A stretch of DNA of 64,000 bases from Histoplasma ohiense. Its lineage: Eukaryota > Ascomycota > Eurotiomycetes > Onygenales > Ajellomycetaceae. The DNA is taken from assembly GCA_017607445.1 (NCBI GenBank), contig JAEVHH010000002.1:4393501-4457500 (forward strand). Direction: 5' to 3'. Shown here piece after piece: positions 22,419-35,804 of this stretch. The notes under the pieces were generated by a model, which saw only the letters and a list, made by a program, of their open reading frames with translations, searched no databases and was not told where the DNA came from. The position numbers and the translations under genes are program-made. Position 1 is the stretch's first letter. Each line of letters opens with the position of its first letter.

Positions 22419-22678
22419 AATGCACTCGTTTATTATTTCCTTATTATCTTCGCTTATTCTTACCTCTTTCCATTATACTCTCGCTACCGCTATTTCTACA
22501 TGTATATATATATTGATGTATGTATTTCACATATCTTCTTTCTCTTTCTTTTCTTCCTTAGCAATTAGCTACACTATGTTATGCTACTATACTACACTTT
22601 ACAATATATTACTATTATCTCCACTACACTATAAACTATCTTCTACTGTTATTCTTCACACTGTCACTACATCTCACA
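22419..22678 (+). repeat. C2 5' LTR, main part (first 8 bp at 15287-15294)
   Basis: With 15287-15294 this makes a 263-bp LTR, the same length as the C2 3' LTR. The first five bases (22419-22423) are the duplicated AATGC. The primer motif has decayed to AGCAATTAG (22560-22568). Confidence 0.92.
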
Positions 22679-22725
22679 GTTTCTAATCACTCAATCTTTG
22701 AGAGATGATCTGTTGAGTAATAGTC

Positions 22726-24150
22726 ATGACCTCTACTCACAGCATCCACCATACTCATGCTACTGCTGAACTCAAAGCAACAAACATTATGAAAGAAAAC
22801 TGTGAAACACACACTTCTGCCACTGAAAGTGTGCAACAAGTATCATCTTTCTCTATAGAATTGAACTCTGAGTATAGTTCAGAAGAGAATATCTCTTCTG
22901 AAGATCTCAGTATAATTGAGATCAAGAAAATAGCTGTGATCAGAAGAATCAAAAAATTACAGACTGAGAAAGAATTGTGAGAACTTCAACAGCAGTGCAA
23001 CACTTTACTACAAGAATTGAATGAAACAATTTCAGTCATCTGAAATATACTAGAAGCACATCTGAACCATGATAGAGATGCAACTAGTGTGAATGATAAT
23101 CATGATAACATCACAAGTATTCTCAGATCATCAGAAGTCACACTACAAATGCTCAACATCTTAGTAGAAAGCACTATAACTACTGTCAGTGAAAGATGTA
23201 ATCAGATATCACTTTGACAATTAGAATTTGAAGATCTCAACATGAGCAATCATTCTTCTCAGAGAGATATGAAAAAGTTTTAAGATCAAAGTATGAAAGA
23301 ATTTGAAAACTTTGTTACAGCTGCTATCACTTTCCATGTCAGTGATCTTGATTACTACAACAAACACAACCATCAAAAGATCATTGAAGCTGTTACTCAT
23401 TTCAATGTCAAGATGCAACAACATTGATATCAACATACATATAATATACAGACTTTGCCATCATGGAAAGAATTTGTTAGTTGAATGCAATGTCAAGTCA
23501 TCAATTCAGATAGAAGTTTCTGAGATGCCAATAGACAGTACTGAAAAACAGAGCAACAAGAAGATCAGACAGTTCAACAATTTACTTCATATTTACAATC
23601 AATTGAAGAGTATCTGTAACATTCTTATAGTGAATACCATTGAAAATCACACCTCTATATGAAAGTTCTACCTTCCATTCACTGAGAATTTGACAAATAT
23701 GCAATCAAATTGAAAGAGTTAAGCTATGATGCCACTCTATATAAACTTGCAATGACAGAATTGAATCTGTCAGAGAGATGGAAGAAGCTTAAAGAGAAGT
23801 CAAATTTCAAAAACCCCACTCAAAGCTTTAACAACAGAAATAATACTGATAATAGATCATAAAACAAACACAGATGAAATGACACTACAAAGTCTGATGA
23901 CTCCACCCAATCAAAATATTGCTGTTATTGCAAGCGACCAGGACATACCATCAATTCATGTTTCAAATGACTCAAAGATGAATTCAAAAACACCAAGTCT
24001 GACTCAAAACTCAATGCAAAAGACACAAAGAACTCAAAGAACTCAAAAAACACTTAAGATATATCATTCAGCTCACAATGACAATCATAAGCATAGAAAG
24101 TCAATACAAAAACACTTTAAACTTCACTGTCACAGTGAAACTAACTACAT
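22726..24150 (+). pseudogene. gag: C2 gag relic
   Basis: It starts MTSTHSIHHTH and has a Ser/Glu-rich N-terminal part, a helical capsid-like region and a CCHC knuckle CCYCKRPGHTINSC (23920-23961) followed by a Lys/Asn-rich tail. The frame is repeatedly broken. Pol continues in the -1 frame from about 24150. Confidence 0.82.
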
Positions 24151-24226
24151 CTAAGAGTCTGCAAAAAGTGCTTGCACTAGTAGACTCTGAATCAGAAGTG
24201 AACTGTGTCAATGAATTTTGAGCAAA
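24150..24226 (+). pseudogene. pol: C2 pol, first piece (protease active site)
   Basis: LALVDSESEVN at about 24170-24205 marks the protease site, with the catalytic Gly changed to Glu. X1 enters at 24227 and pol resumes at 30450 after the GCAAA duplication. Confidence 0.8.
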
Positions 24227-24822
24227 TGTGATGAGTTAGCATCTATTAGTAATTAACTTACGCAACCAACTCCCCTCCTGCACCCGCTCATTTCTGACTG
24301 TTGTCACCTCGCGTAACCCTTGATGTTCTTCTGCTCTGTGCTCCACACTTGTGTAGTTTCTAATGATTCTTCTGTGTAGCTCTTAACATTCTTCTGTTCT
24401 GTGCTCTGCACTTGTGTAGTCTCTAATGATTCTTCCATGTAGCTTCTTACATTCTCCCATTCTGTGTTCCACACTCATATAGTCTCTAACAATTCTTTCA
24501 TGTAGCTTCTTATGTTCTTCCACTCTGTGTTCCACACTTGCATAGTCTCTAATGATTCTTTCATGTAGCTCTCAACAATTTCTCCACTCCATGTTCTGTG
24601 CTTGTGTAGCTTCTAACAATTCTTACATGTATCTCTTAATGTTCTTCCACTCCACACTCCACTGTGGAGCAGCTTCTGATATTCTTCTGCTCTGAACTTT
24701 CCTCTATAAGAACCCTTTTCATATGACCTTTTCTTCTGATTTCTTTTCTCTTTCTTTTCTTAATCAATTCATAATCTGTATTAGAATAGTGCTAGATTGT
24801 TAATCAAAGTACACCCATTACA
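24227..24822 (+). repeat. 5' LTR of X1 (596 bp, five tandem units)
   Basis: It starts TGTGATG and ends CATTACA. A unit of about 62 bp (…CACTTGTGTAGTCTCTAA…) occurs five times plus a partial copy between about 24325 and 24660. TATAAG lies at 24705. The putative transcript start AATCAATTC is at 24762. Confidence 0.92.
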
Positions 24823-24835
24823 TTACAAATTGATT
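24822..24835 (+). promoter_or_regulatory. Candidate self-primer binding site of X1
   Basis: ATTACAAATTGATT at the LTR/leader junction is complementary over 14 nt to AATCAATTCGTAAT, as preserved in the X1 3' LTR (30389-30402), apart from one CpG-to-CpA change. Confidence 0.6.
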
Positions 24836-25220
24836 CTTCTGCATTTTAGACTCAAGTGTCTCATTATTAGTTCTTACACCTGAGTGCATTGTTTAAGGCC
24901 CAAGTGCCTCATTATCAGTTCTTACACTCAAGTGCATCATTTACAGGCCTGAGTGTCTAGTCATTACAAGAGATCCCTTGTGAGTCTGAGTGCCTCTATC
25001 ATTAGTTATATAGACCATCATGTCTAAGCATCTGAAACACAATCAACCATGTTCTACAAGGCCCAAGTGCCTACAAACCATAACACTGCAAATAGCATTC
25101 ATGAAGAAGCTTGATCAAGCTTAGCACCACAACACTGCAAATAATGTCTGTGAGAGGATCAAGTGTCTACAAGTATTTCTTTTTCTTTTTTTTTATTATT
25201 ACATATTCTTAGATATTGAA

Positions 25221-26234
25221 ATGAACTACAAACAATTCTACAAACACCCACCGCATTCAAACACAGCAGATGATAACTTAGATCTACAAAGCATCCTCCA
25301 GCAGCAGGCACTACAGATGGCTGAATTGCAATGATGACTTACTGAGATGAGCACTCCCACATTCACTGTTCCTTCTACATCCACACCTCATGAAAAGCCT
25401 TCAAGAGAGAAGCTTCCAATCCTCAACAAATACAAAGAAGACCTAGTGCTCTATCTTATGTGGAAGTCAAAAGTGAATGCCAAATTAGACATTGATGGAC
25501 AAGCAATAGACTCACTATTCAATCAAGCATGGTATATTCATAGCAGATTGAATGGTGATGCATTAGCAAAATTTCAACTCTGAATGAGTCATTGCCAGAA
25601 CCACCAGCATATGTCAGAGCTAGTCTTCCAACAACTTGACTCTCTCTTCCTCAATCCTACACTTCAAGCCAAGGTGTTAGACTGACTTAATCAAACTCAT
25701 CAGATGAATGTCATGTTGACAACTTATCTTCCTGAATTTGATCACAAGCTTCTAGAAGCAGATGAGCAAGACTGGAACAACATCATCAAGATCAACATAT
25801 TATTCAAGAACTTGAACTTTCAGTTGCATAACTGAAGTATAGAGTGTCTGAAATTCTCAACATACAGCAAATTCTGTGCTGATCTTCATCTGTTGAACAA
25901 CAATCTGTCTCAGTTCTGCACACTCCAAAATTGCAGAGGATTCTGTCAAACAAATGCATACATCTCAAACCACTCTGCAGCGCCCCCCACCTCCAAATCA
26001 GAATCAATGAACTGAGTTCCACACATGAACACAAGCTGCCTGAGAGTCTCTAATATCTCAGAGAAGAACACCATCAATCAAATCATCAGAGAAGTCTGCA
26101 TACACTGTGACAAGTCAGAGCACTTCACAAATCAATGTTCAAATGCAATCACTCCAAGTAAACCCCCCACACATGTGAACACTGTGTCACCCGCGGATAG
26201 GCAAGAACAGGGAAAAGACAAGCTCTCACTCTAA
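25221..26234 (+). pseudogene. gag: X1 gag relic
   Basis: It starts MNYKQFYKHPPHS and contains a Pro/Ser/Thr-rich linker, a capsid-like region (FNQAWYIHSRLNGDALAKF), a CCHC knuckle CIHCDKSEHFTNQC (26097-26138) and a stop TAA at 26232-26234 shared with X5. A handful of TGA codons break it. Pol follows in the -1 frame, so a -1 frameshift or a similar recoding step is implied in intact members. Confidence 0.85.
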
Positions 26235-26319
26235 AACACAGACAAAAGCTCAAGAAGCAGAAAGCTAGCTGAAGATTCAAGCAGAAGATACAAGCAGACA
26301 CAATCATAATCCCTGTCAT

Positions 26320-29300
26320 TGTAAATAGCTTAGTCAACATACAAGCAATGATAGACAGTGGTTTCCTTCACTACACTCTTATAGACACTCAGCTGGTCAA
26401 GAAGCATAAGCTTCAGTGTATTCTCTTTTCCAAACCACATAAGCTCAGTGAATTTGACAGCCTCAGAGGATCCACCTCCTACAACATGGTAAGATTTAAT
26501 GTCAATGTAGAAGAACATGAGAAAAAGAATGTATATGCATATGAAATACAAGACCTTGAGTACAATCTAATACTTGGCCTATCATAACTCACAGAATTTG
26601 GAACCTTGTTGAATGCATGCAACCACTGTCTTATTTTCTCAGAAGATGACTGTGTTTACAAAAAGAATGTCAATAGAACCACTGATCTCACCCAGATATC
26701 AGTGAAAGCATACAAACTACTAACCCACCAAGCACATGAGAAGAAGAACATCCAAGTGTTCACTGCTAGCATGACAGATATCAAGAAAGCATTAGAAAAG
26801 TTAGAATCTAAAGATCTCAAGAAATCACACAAGAAACTACTCAAATCATACAAAGACTTCACAGACATATTCAACAAGAAAGAAGCTGAAAAGCTTCCCC
26901 CTCATCAAGAACCCAGTATAGATCATACAATCAAACTCATTAAGAAAGACAGTAAGAACCCACAACTGCTCTGAGATCCTCTCTACAGCATGTCACACAA
27001 CAAACTCCTCATTCTACAAAAAACACTCAACAGATTACTAGACAAAGACTTCATTTGTGTTAGCAACTCACCCACTGCAGCATCTGTACTGTTTGTGAAG
27101 AAATCAGAAGATGGCTTACAATTCTGCATCAATTATCAAGAACTCAACAAGATTACACAGAAGAATCAATACCCCCTTCCACTCATCAATGAAATACTCA
27201 AACAAATAGAAAAAGCAAAATGATTTACAAAACTTGACATCTCTGCAGCCTTCTACAAGATAAGAATTAATGAAGATGATGAATGACTAACTGTCTTTTG
27301 TACACATTACAGATTATACAAATGGACAGTGACCCTCTTTGAATTAGCAAACACTTCAAATACATTTCAGAAATACATTAACTGAGCTCTACAAGACCTG
27401 CTCAATGAGATCACCTCAGTATACATAGACAATATCTTGATCTTCACTGATGAATCACTCACTGAGCACTGTAAGCACATATGACAAGTTCTTGACCACC
27501 TACAAAAAGCTGAACTGCAAGTGGACATTGACAAATGTGACTTTGAGACCAAGTCTACAACCTATCTAGAATTCATCATCAAAGCTGAAAAAGGTGTACA
27601 TATGAATTCTAAGAAGGTGGAAGCAATTCTCAACTGAGAGGCATCAGTCTCAGTAAAAGGAACTAGAAGCTTTCTAGAGTTTGCCAACTTCTATCAAAGA
27701 TTTATCAAGAACTTCTCCAATATTGTACAATCACTAACAGATCTGACCTGGAAAGACACTGTATTTCAATGGACTGACAAAGTGGATGCAGCATTCAAAA
27801 AGCTGAAGCATATATTCACAAACACCCCAATGCTGCAATCATTCAATTCAGATAAGCATACAATTCTTGAAACAGACATCTCAGATTATATAGTAGATGG
27901 GGCACTGATGCAATATGACAATGAAGATGTTCTACAATCTTGTGCCTTCACCTCAAAAAAGATGTCACCCACTGAATGCAACTATGAAATCTACAACAAG
28001 GAGCTTCTAGCAATCATACAATACCTCAAAGAATGGAAATTCAAACTCATGAGTGTTGAGAGATTCAAGATTGTTATCAATCATAAGAATCTAGAGTACT
28101 TCACAATCACTTGTAAGCTCACTGAGAGGCATATGCATTGATCATTGTTTCTTAGCTGTTTTTCATTCACAATTCATTATTGATCTGGAGTAGAGAACAT
28201 TCTTGCAGATGCTCTGTCTCACTGAGAACAAGATATACCATCTGATGACTTGAATAACAGATGAAAACATCAAGAGCATCAGTTAATCAATCCTGCAATC
28301 ATAGAAAGTCCTACACAATCAGATGAACCCCATGTACATATCAATCAGTCCCAAGCTCAAGAACCCTCACTCAAAGAACAATGGAGACTAGCAGCAGAGG
28401 CAGATGAATTCTGACAACAAGTCATCAAAGTCATACAAAGCAAAACATCTCAATTCCTCACAGATGTATATCCAAGAACAGATATCTCAGCATGTTCAAT
28501 CAACAATGACAACTGCTTACACTTTCAAGATAGACAATGGATCCCTGATTCAGAACCCCTACAAACACAGATCATGTAAGAAATTCATAACTCATCAATG
28601 ATCAGACACTCAGAACACAAAATCATGTACAACATCATCACTCAAGAATTCTACTGACCAGATATGTCAAAAGACATACACCAATTTGTACACAACTGTG
28701 ATCACTGCAGCTCAGTGACAGCATGATATAAACATCAAAAAGAGATGCTGAAGCTCTTATCTATCCTCAATCAAACTTGACATGATATAGCTATCAATTT
28801 TGCAGTTTCTTTACCCAAAAACAGAGATTCTACAAATATTCTAGTCATTGTCAATCAACTCAGCAAGAGTGTAATACTACAGCTCTGTGACAAGATGAAC
28901 ACTGAAGTAGTTGCAGATGCCTTCATCAGAAGCTCATTCTATCATATACATAATCTGTCTTCATTCATTGTGTCAGATAGAGACAGTCAATTCATCAGCA
29001 CACTCTGAGCCTGTGTATGCCAATTATTAAAAATCAAACAAAAGTTATCAATGACATATCACTCAGAGACTGATGGAGCTACTGAGAGAATGATACAAAC
29101 AGTAAAGAACATCCTCTGTAAGTTCTGCAATTACACACAAGACAACTGAAGCAATCTGCTGTCACATACTGAGATTGCAATTAACAGTTGAGATTCTGCT
29201 ATGACAGATGTAAGCTCATTCTTCCTTCTACACAGATACAACTTAGAGGTTCTGAACTTCCTCAAGACTCCCCAAGAAACTGCATACACTCACAGCCTCA

Positions 29301-29866
29301 TACAGATGGCAGAGAACATCATGAGCAAGCTGAAGAAAGTTCATAAATGAGCAGAAGCTTCAATAATCAGCACTCAGCAAAATTACAAGAATCAAATAAA
29401 CATCAGAAGAAGTTCTGCAACCCAATATTATGTAGAAGACAAAGTCTGACTGAATCTCAAGAACATAAGAACAGACCACCCCTCACATACACTAGATTAT
29501 CATCACATCAAATATACAGTGAAGAAAGTGCTAGACACACACAATTATCAACTCAACACCTCATCTGACATTCACAACATCTTTCATACAAACCTGCTCC
29601 AACCCACAGCTGAGGATCCATTCCTCTCACAGAGAATCTTCAATTGACAGCCACCTGCCATTATAGAAGAAGACAACAAACTCAAGTGAGAAATCAAAGC
29701 AATTCTTGACAATAGAACTAACCACCACTGCTGTGAATACCTCATCAAATGAGTAGAATACAATCATCCAATCTGGGAACCCACATCTGTCTTGGAGGAC
29801 ACCACCACTCTCAACATCTATGAGTCCTCACTCACCCTGGTAGGGGGGGATAATGTGATGGATTAG
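26320..29866 (+). pseudogene. pol: X1 pol relic (PR-RT-RH-IN-chromodomain)
   Basis: The protease reads AMIDSGFLHYTLID with DSG intact (about 26345). RT spans 26990-27570; its YxDD box has become YIDN (about 27423). RNase H is at about 27780-28260. The integrase is at about 28580-29390 (HNCDHCSS zinc part, then SMTYHSETDGATERM near 29050). The chromodomain is at about 29675-29850 (EIKAIL, then YLIK, then IWEPTSVLED). The frame runs through the polypurine tract and stops at TAG 29864-29866, 13 bp into the 3' LTR. TGA replaces Trp or Arg at many points. Confidence 0.88.
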
Positions 29867-30449
29867 CATTCATTAGTAATTAACTTACACAATCAACTCC
29901 TCTTCTGCACCCACTCATTTCTGGCTGTTGTCATCTCACATAACCCTCAATGTTCTTCCACTCTGTGCTCCGCACTTGCATAGTTTCTAACAATTCTTTC
30001 ACATAGCTCTTAACATTCTTCCATTCCATGCTCTGCACTCATATAGTCTCTAATGATTCTTCCACATAGCTTCTTACATTCTTCCACTCTGTGTTCCACA
30101 CTTATATAGTCTCTAACAATTCTTCTGCATAGCTTCTTACATTCTTCCACTCTGTGTTCTGCACTTGTGTAGTCTCTAACAATTCTTCTGTGTAGCTCTC
30201 AACAATTCCTCCACCCCACATTCTGTGCTTGTATAGCTTCTAACAATTCTTACACATATCTCTTAATGTTCTTTCACTCCATGCTTCACTGTGGAGCGGC
30301 TTCTGATATTCTTCCACCCCAAACTTTCCTCTATAAGAACCCCCTTCATACAACCTTTTCTTCTGATTTCTTTTCTCTTTCTTTCCTTAATCAATTCGTA
30401 ATCTGTATTAGGATAGTGCTAGATCGTTAATCGAAGTACGCCCGTTACA
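29854..30449 (+). repeat. 3' LTR of X1 (596 bp, five tandem units)
   Basis: Same length and unit number as the 5' LTR. It retains more CpG near its 3' end (CGTAATC, CGTTAATCG, CGCCCG). Confidence 0.92.
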
Positions 30450-33400
30450 GCAAAGAATCACAATCTAGAAGCTGCTCACTGCAAAATCAAAATAATTAAG
30501 TCAATTGATGAATATATAATACACTTCTTTGAAGAGTATAACATTGCAACTACTGTCACTGATCACAAGAATAATGCACAGCAGACATCTCATTTCTTTC
30601 ATGTAATGAAGATGAAGAACTACAATCTTGTATTAGAATTTCCTTGATTAAGACAAACAAATCCTCTTATAGATTGATCAGATGAATAATTCTTCTTTAG
30701 AAGCTCTGAAAATGAACAACAGTCTCAAATTATTTCTGAACAAGATGTTTTAGCTGAAGTTCTCACAGAAGCTAGAGTAGAAATACTTGTAGTATTATCT
30801 ACAGAACATTCAAAAGACTCAAAGCATGCTTCATATGTATTCTCAGCTGTGTATTCAGACTTGCTGATCAATCTACTCAATTATATCATGTTATACACAC
30901 ATATCTTCTCAGAAGAAGCTGCTATAAGTGTGAAAAGATCAGAAGAAATGAAACACTGTATAGATTTCAAATCTGATGCACAATCTTCATTTATGTCAAT
31001 ATACAATCTCTCTGAAACTGAGTTAGTCATTCTAAGAGAATATTTAAAAAATGTATTAGATAAAGAGTGGATACAACTGTTCAGTAGCTCAGCTGATGCA
31101 TCAATTCTCTTTGTCCTCAAAAAAAATGATGAACTTCATCTTTGTGTAGACTATCAAGAATTAAATTGAATCATCATCAAGAATCAATACCCTCTGCCTC
31201 TAATAAGTGAATTACTTGATAGACTTTCAAAAGCCAAGATATTCACTAAGCTGAATCTTTGAGATGTCTATCACTGCATACTTATAGCAGCAAAAGACTG
31301 TTGGAAGACAGCCTTTAGAATGAGATATGAACATTTTGAATATATAGTTATACCATTTGAATTAGCTAATGCTTCAGTGACATTTCAAGCATACATTAAC
31401 AATGCCTTGTCTGATTTGTTGAATATATGTTGCATTGTCTATTTGGACGACATTCTCATATTCTTCAATTCAAAGCAGAAACATAAAGTGCATGTTACTA
31501 AGATGCTAGAATGTCTCAAGTGTGCAAATCTAATTGCAAAACTCTCTATGTGTGAATTTGAAATGAACAAGATCTTGTTTCTGAGGTTTGTTATAGATAC
31601 AAATAATGTTGAGATGAAGTCAGACAGAGTCTCCACTATTGTGAAATGATCTACATCTAAATCAATTAAAGAGGTTCAATTCTTCTTGAGCTTTGCTAAT
31701 TTCTATCAGCAATTTATTAAATCTTTCTCCTCTATTGCAGCCCCATTATTTGAACTTACAAAAGAGAGCAAGAAGAAGGAAAGAAAAGTCACTTTTATGT
31801 GAACAGAAGATACTCAAAGCACTTTTGATGAGCTCAAATTGCACTTTATATATACTTCTCTATTAGCTCATTTTGACTCAGCTTGATGTATTCAGATCAA
31901 ATCTGATGTATTCACTTTTGCAGTTGCTGCTATTCTGTCACAGTTGCAGAATGATGAGCACTGGCATTCAGTTGTCTTCTGATCAAAAAAGTTGATTGAT
32001 GTGGAAACATGTTATGATACTTATGATAAAGAACTCTTGGCTATTGTAGCAGCATTTAAAAATTGAAGACACTATCTGAAGAGAAGTCAGTATTCAATTC
32101 AAGTCTGATCTGATCATGCCAATCTGCAGTATTTTATGATAACTAAGAAACTGAACAGACATCAGATCAGATGAGTGAAAGCTTTATCTGCTTATGATTT
32201 TGTATTACTGCACCACTCTGAATCAAAGAATTCAGCTGATAGACTCAGTCATCATACAGACTACAGTGAGATCTATAATGATCAAACTATATTATCTACT
32301 CTGCAACAGAAGCTGAAACATGGAGTTAGACTAGACTGAGAAACTGATACTTCTTTTCAAAATGATATTTCTTCTGATGGAGTCTGTGCATGAATCTCTA
32401 ATGAGCAAAATGCTTCTTTTAATGAGTGAAAAGCACTTCATACATTGACATCTTCTATCTTTCATGTAAACTCTTCCTCTCCATTGTGTGTTGAGCAATA
32501 TATGCCCTGGATTGCAGTCAATAAGACTATTCTTGGGGACTCAGTATATACAGAAATGTCTGAATTCTTCATCTCATTTCTGAGTAAAGCACAGAAGATT
32601 GATTCTTTTGCTGCTGAGCAAAGAGAGAAGATAAAAGAGAAGAATATGACTGTTGCTGAAAATATACTATGAACAATTTCTGAGGATGATATATTGTGTG
32701 CTGATGGTTGTGTGTATGTCTCTCAACAAAAGACATTCATTGATGAAATTATCAGTGCAAATCATGATGATCTGCAGGGGGGTCACTTTGATATAAAAAA
32801 GTTTATAGACAGTATTCAGAACAAATACTATTGACATGAGCTAGTCAGAGATGTCAAAGATTATATATTCACTTGTAATACTTGTCAAAGAGTAAAGTCA
32901 AAACAGCACAGACAATATGGAGAATTGGGTACAATTCTCTTATCATCAAATCCTTTTGAGTTCATTACTATAGATTTTATTACAGACTTGCCAGCCTCTA
33001 CATTTCTTCATCAAATCTATAATGCAATTTTAGTGATTGTGGATATATATATCAAGTTTACAATCTATATTCCTTGCATCAAAAACATTACTGCTGATGA
33101 ACTAGCAGAAATCATTTATACCAAGTTCTATACAATTTATGGAGTACTCAAAAACCATATATCTGATCAAGGTTTGCTGTTTACAAGTCATTATTGATCC
33201 ATCTTTTGTTATATACTAGACACATGCTGGAAACTTTCAACAACCTTTCACTCTCAAACAGATGATCAAATGAAATGACAAAATCAAACCTTGAAACATT
33301 ATTTCTGATGCTTTATCAACTATCATCAAAATGACTGAGCATGCTGGCTACTGCTGATGCAGTTTGTTTACAATATCTCTCAACATATCTCTACTGAAAT

Positions 33401-34010
33401 GACATCTGTGAAAGCCTTAATGGGATATTGATCTGATTTAAAAATTAATGTCAGCAAACCATCACAACCAGTCGCCATACATGCTGCTAGCTGCATGAAA
33501 CATATCAAGAAAACACATCATAAGCTCATCAAGAATCTACAAAAGACACAACAAGCACAGAAAATCTATTATAATGCAAAACATAAATCTCAACAATTTA
33601 AAATAGATGACTATATCATGCTCAATGCAAAAAATCTCCAATTGCTGCATCTGGTTCACAAACTTGATCATAAATATGTTGAATCCTTTAAGATTCTGAA
33701 TATCATTGGAAAACAAGTGTACAAACTAGAACTGCTATCTTCATATAGAAGCATTCATCTGGTATTTCACATATCTTTATTGAAGCCATACAACTGCAGA
33801 AATGGAGCTCTATCAGAACCAGAACTGAAACTTATCAACAGTGAAGAAGAATATCAAGTTGAAGAAATTCTTGAAAAACAACAATGAAAAAACAAACCTC
33901 TGAAATATCTTGTGAGATGAACAGGTTGGGGTTCTAGTGGTGATACATGAAAATCAGAAGAAAACATATTGAACACTCAGACATTCAAAATCTTTCTTGA
34001 ATAAGAAAAT
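30450..34010 (+). pseudogene. pol: C2 pol, main piece (RT-RH-IN-chromodomain)
   Basis: After the X1 insertion the frame resumes. RT is at about 30850-31650 with VYLDDILIFF (about 31437). RNase H follows to about 32250. The integrase spans about 32690-33500, with the zinc region (HHDD ... TCNTCQ) near 32760-32890 and DFITDLP near 32970. The chromodomain is at about 33845-34000 (QVEEILEK, then KYLVR, with the next Trp now TGA). It is heavily decayed. Confidence 0.86.
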
Positions 34011-34299
34011 GAATGACAAATACAAAATCAACATACTTTCAAACATCAAAAGTGTGAACATCAAGTTGAAAGATGTCAGAAGCACAAATTCTAAATTGAA
34101 AAACACTAGAAACACAAATCTCACTCAAACTCCAATCAAATATATTTTTTTAAAAGGATTTTATCAGGAAAAAGACAAAAAGGAAAAAATTCAATTTGAG
34201 TATAATAAATACAAAAAATAAAACATACAAGCAAGAAAAAAAACAAAGAAAATGGATTCTAAGAAAAGTCTAAAGATTCTCAGTTCATTTACTCTCATC

Positions 34300-35249
34300 T
34301 CATTCTTCATCTCTCATTTTCTCTTCTCTCTTTCATCATCTCTCTCATTCTTTCTCTCTGTCACTCTCACTCAATACTCCTTCTGGTACTCATATATTAC
34401 CAGCACTCATTTTGAGTGCAAGGGTATAGACAAATGTCTATTCCACAAGACATTTATCTTCTCACTTCTTCTCTCTCTTATCAATCTACTCATTCTCTGA
34501 CACATCTGATGAAGAAAGACATTTCTTCTCATCTTCTTCTCTCATTTTTCCATCATTCAAGACACTCTCTCCCTCTGCTCCATCAATATCAGTGGCAAAT
34601 TGACAAAGAAAGCAGGCATCATGAGTACTGCTGCAGTCATCAGTGTCTTCACAATCTTCTTCATTGACTCTTCAGCCAACTTCTCCTCCATCAACCTCTT
34701 CCCAATTGATTCCTCCACCACAGAGTCTCTGAGATTCATCACTTTCAAAATCTTCATATTCTTCTCCACATTCTCCTCTTTCTCTAACACCTCTGCTCTG
34801 GAAGAATCAGACACAACCACAGTCTTCAAAACCTGCATCTCTGCAGACTCAGCTGTCACTCAGTGCTGAGATCATAGAGCATTCACCTCTGCTCTGTCTC
34901 AAACAGACAGCATCATCAGACAAGATGCATTCAATCATTTTATCAAATAATGAAGACAACTTTTATGATTGATCATATCCTTCTCAACTGCCATCTCTGC
35001 AAAGATAAACACTCATCTGCACATAATGCATCTCAGAAGAGGTGTATCACACATCTAGCATCATTATCAGTATATCAACATTGCTAAGAGCAAGAATTAA
35101 AGAGAATTACTCACAGATTTGCAGGATTTTTCTGCAGAGACACAAGCCTCACAATGCTTCTGAGCATTTGACTTCAACACACATCGAAAGTCAACATCTC
35201 TCAGCTTGGAGGCACAATGTTCACATGGAATCTGACTGTTGTGTGTCAT
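34300..35249 (-). pseudogene. Antisense accessory gene of C2: Cys6 module plus Lys/Glu-rich tail
   Basis: This is the same gene as in C1. Exon 1 is 35115-35249 (45 codons, MTHNSQIPCEHC), with cysteine spacing CX2C-X10-C-X9-CX2C-X6-C and two further codons before a GTGAGT donor. The intron is 35055-35114 (60 nt, against 75 in C1, the difference lying in the pyrimidine tract) and ends CTAG. Exon 2 opens MCDTPLL and runs through VLEKEENVEKNMKILKVM-type text. All six cysteines survive although surrounding residues differ from C1, which suggests past protein-level constraint on this strand. The C-terminal end is uncertain, near 34300. Confidence 0.64.
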
Positions 35250-35427
35250 GTGATTAGAGCTAGAGCAATGTAATAAGTGAACAGTGAATGGTGCTATACA
35301 GAAACAAGCTAGTGGCACATGTGACCACACTAATAACATCACTGACAAGGAACACCAGCAATAATACATGATAAGCACCAGCAAGGAAACAACTTACTTA
35401 AAATCAGAATATCTGAGAGAGCTCATT

Positions 35428-35698
35428 TGTAATAGACGCAACGGAGATATCTATATTAGAAAATAGCTATATGGTGATAGAAGAACACAGAACACACCAG
35501 AATTAATGAGAAGAAACATAGCATATAGCATCATAGACAGCTGTAGCATATGATGATCATCTATATAATGCTCACTGATATCTGTAGATATTAGAAGATC
35601 AGTGATTAGCTTTGAATAATAGAGATTGCTACCTTCTTAACATTCTATATATGTACTTCACACTACTCTCATAATTATACCTACAACCATCTCTTACA
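35428..35698 (+). repeat. 5' LTR of B2
   Basis: TGTAATAG...CTTACA. AGTGATTAG (35601-35609) is complementary to CTAATCACT (35702-35710) just inside the LTR. Confidence 0.92.
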
Positions 35699-35804
35699 AT
35701 TCTAATCACTCATAACTCTATTTGAGTGGTCCGTTGTTACACACATCTACAATAAAGCACACAACATTAGTTAAAACACACAACATTAGTTAAAAACACA
35801 CAAG

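Larger units (their letters stand above)
24227..30449 (+). mobile_element. X1: full-length family-X chromovirus (6,223 bp)
   Basis: The LTRs are 596 bp each. The target duplication GCAAA lies at 24222-24226 and 30450-30454. Gag and pol cover nearly the whole interior and there is no extra 3' gene. A polypurine tract (AGGGGGGGATAA) abuts the 3' LTR at 29854. This is the least decayed X copy. Confidence 0.94.
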
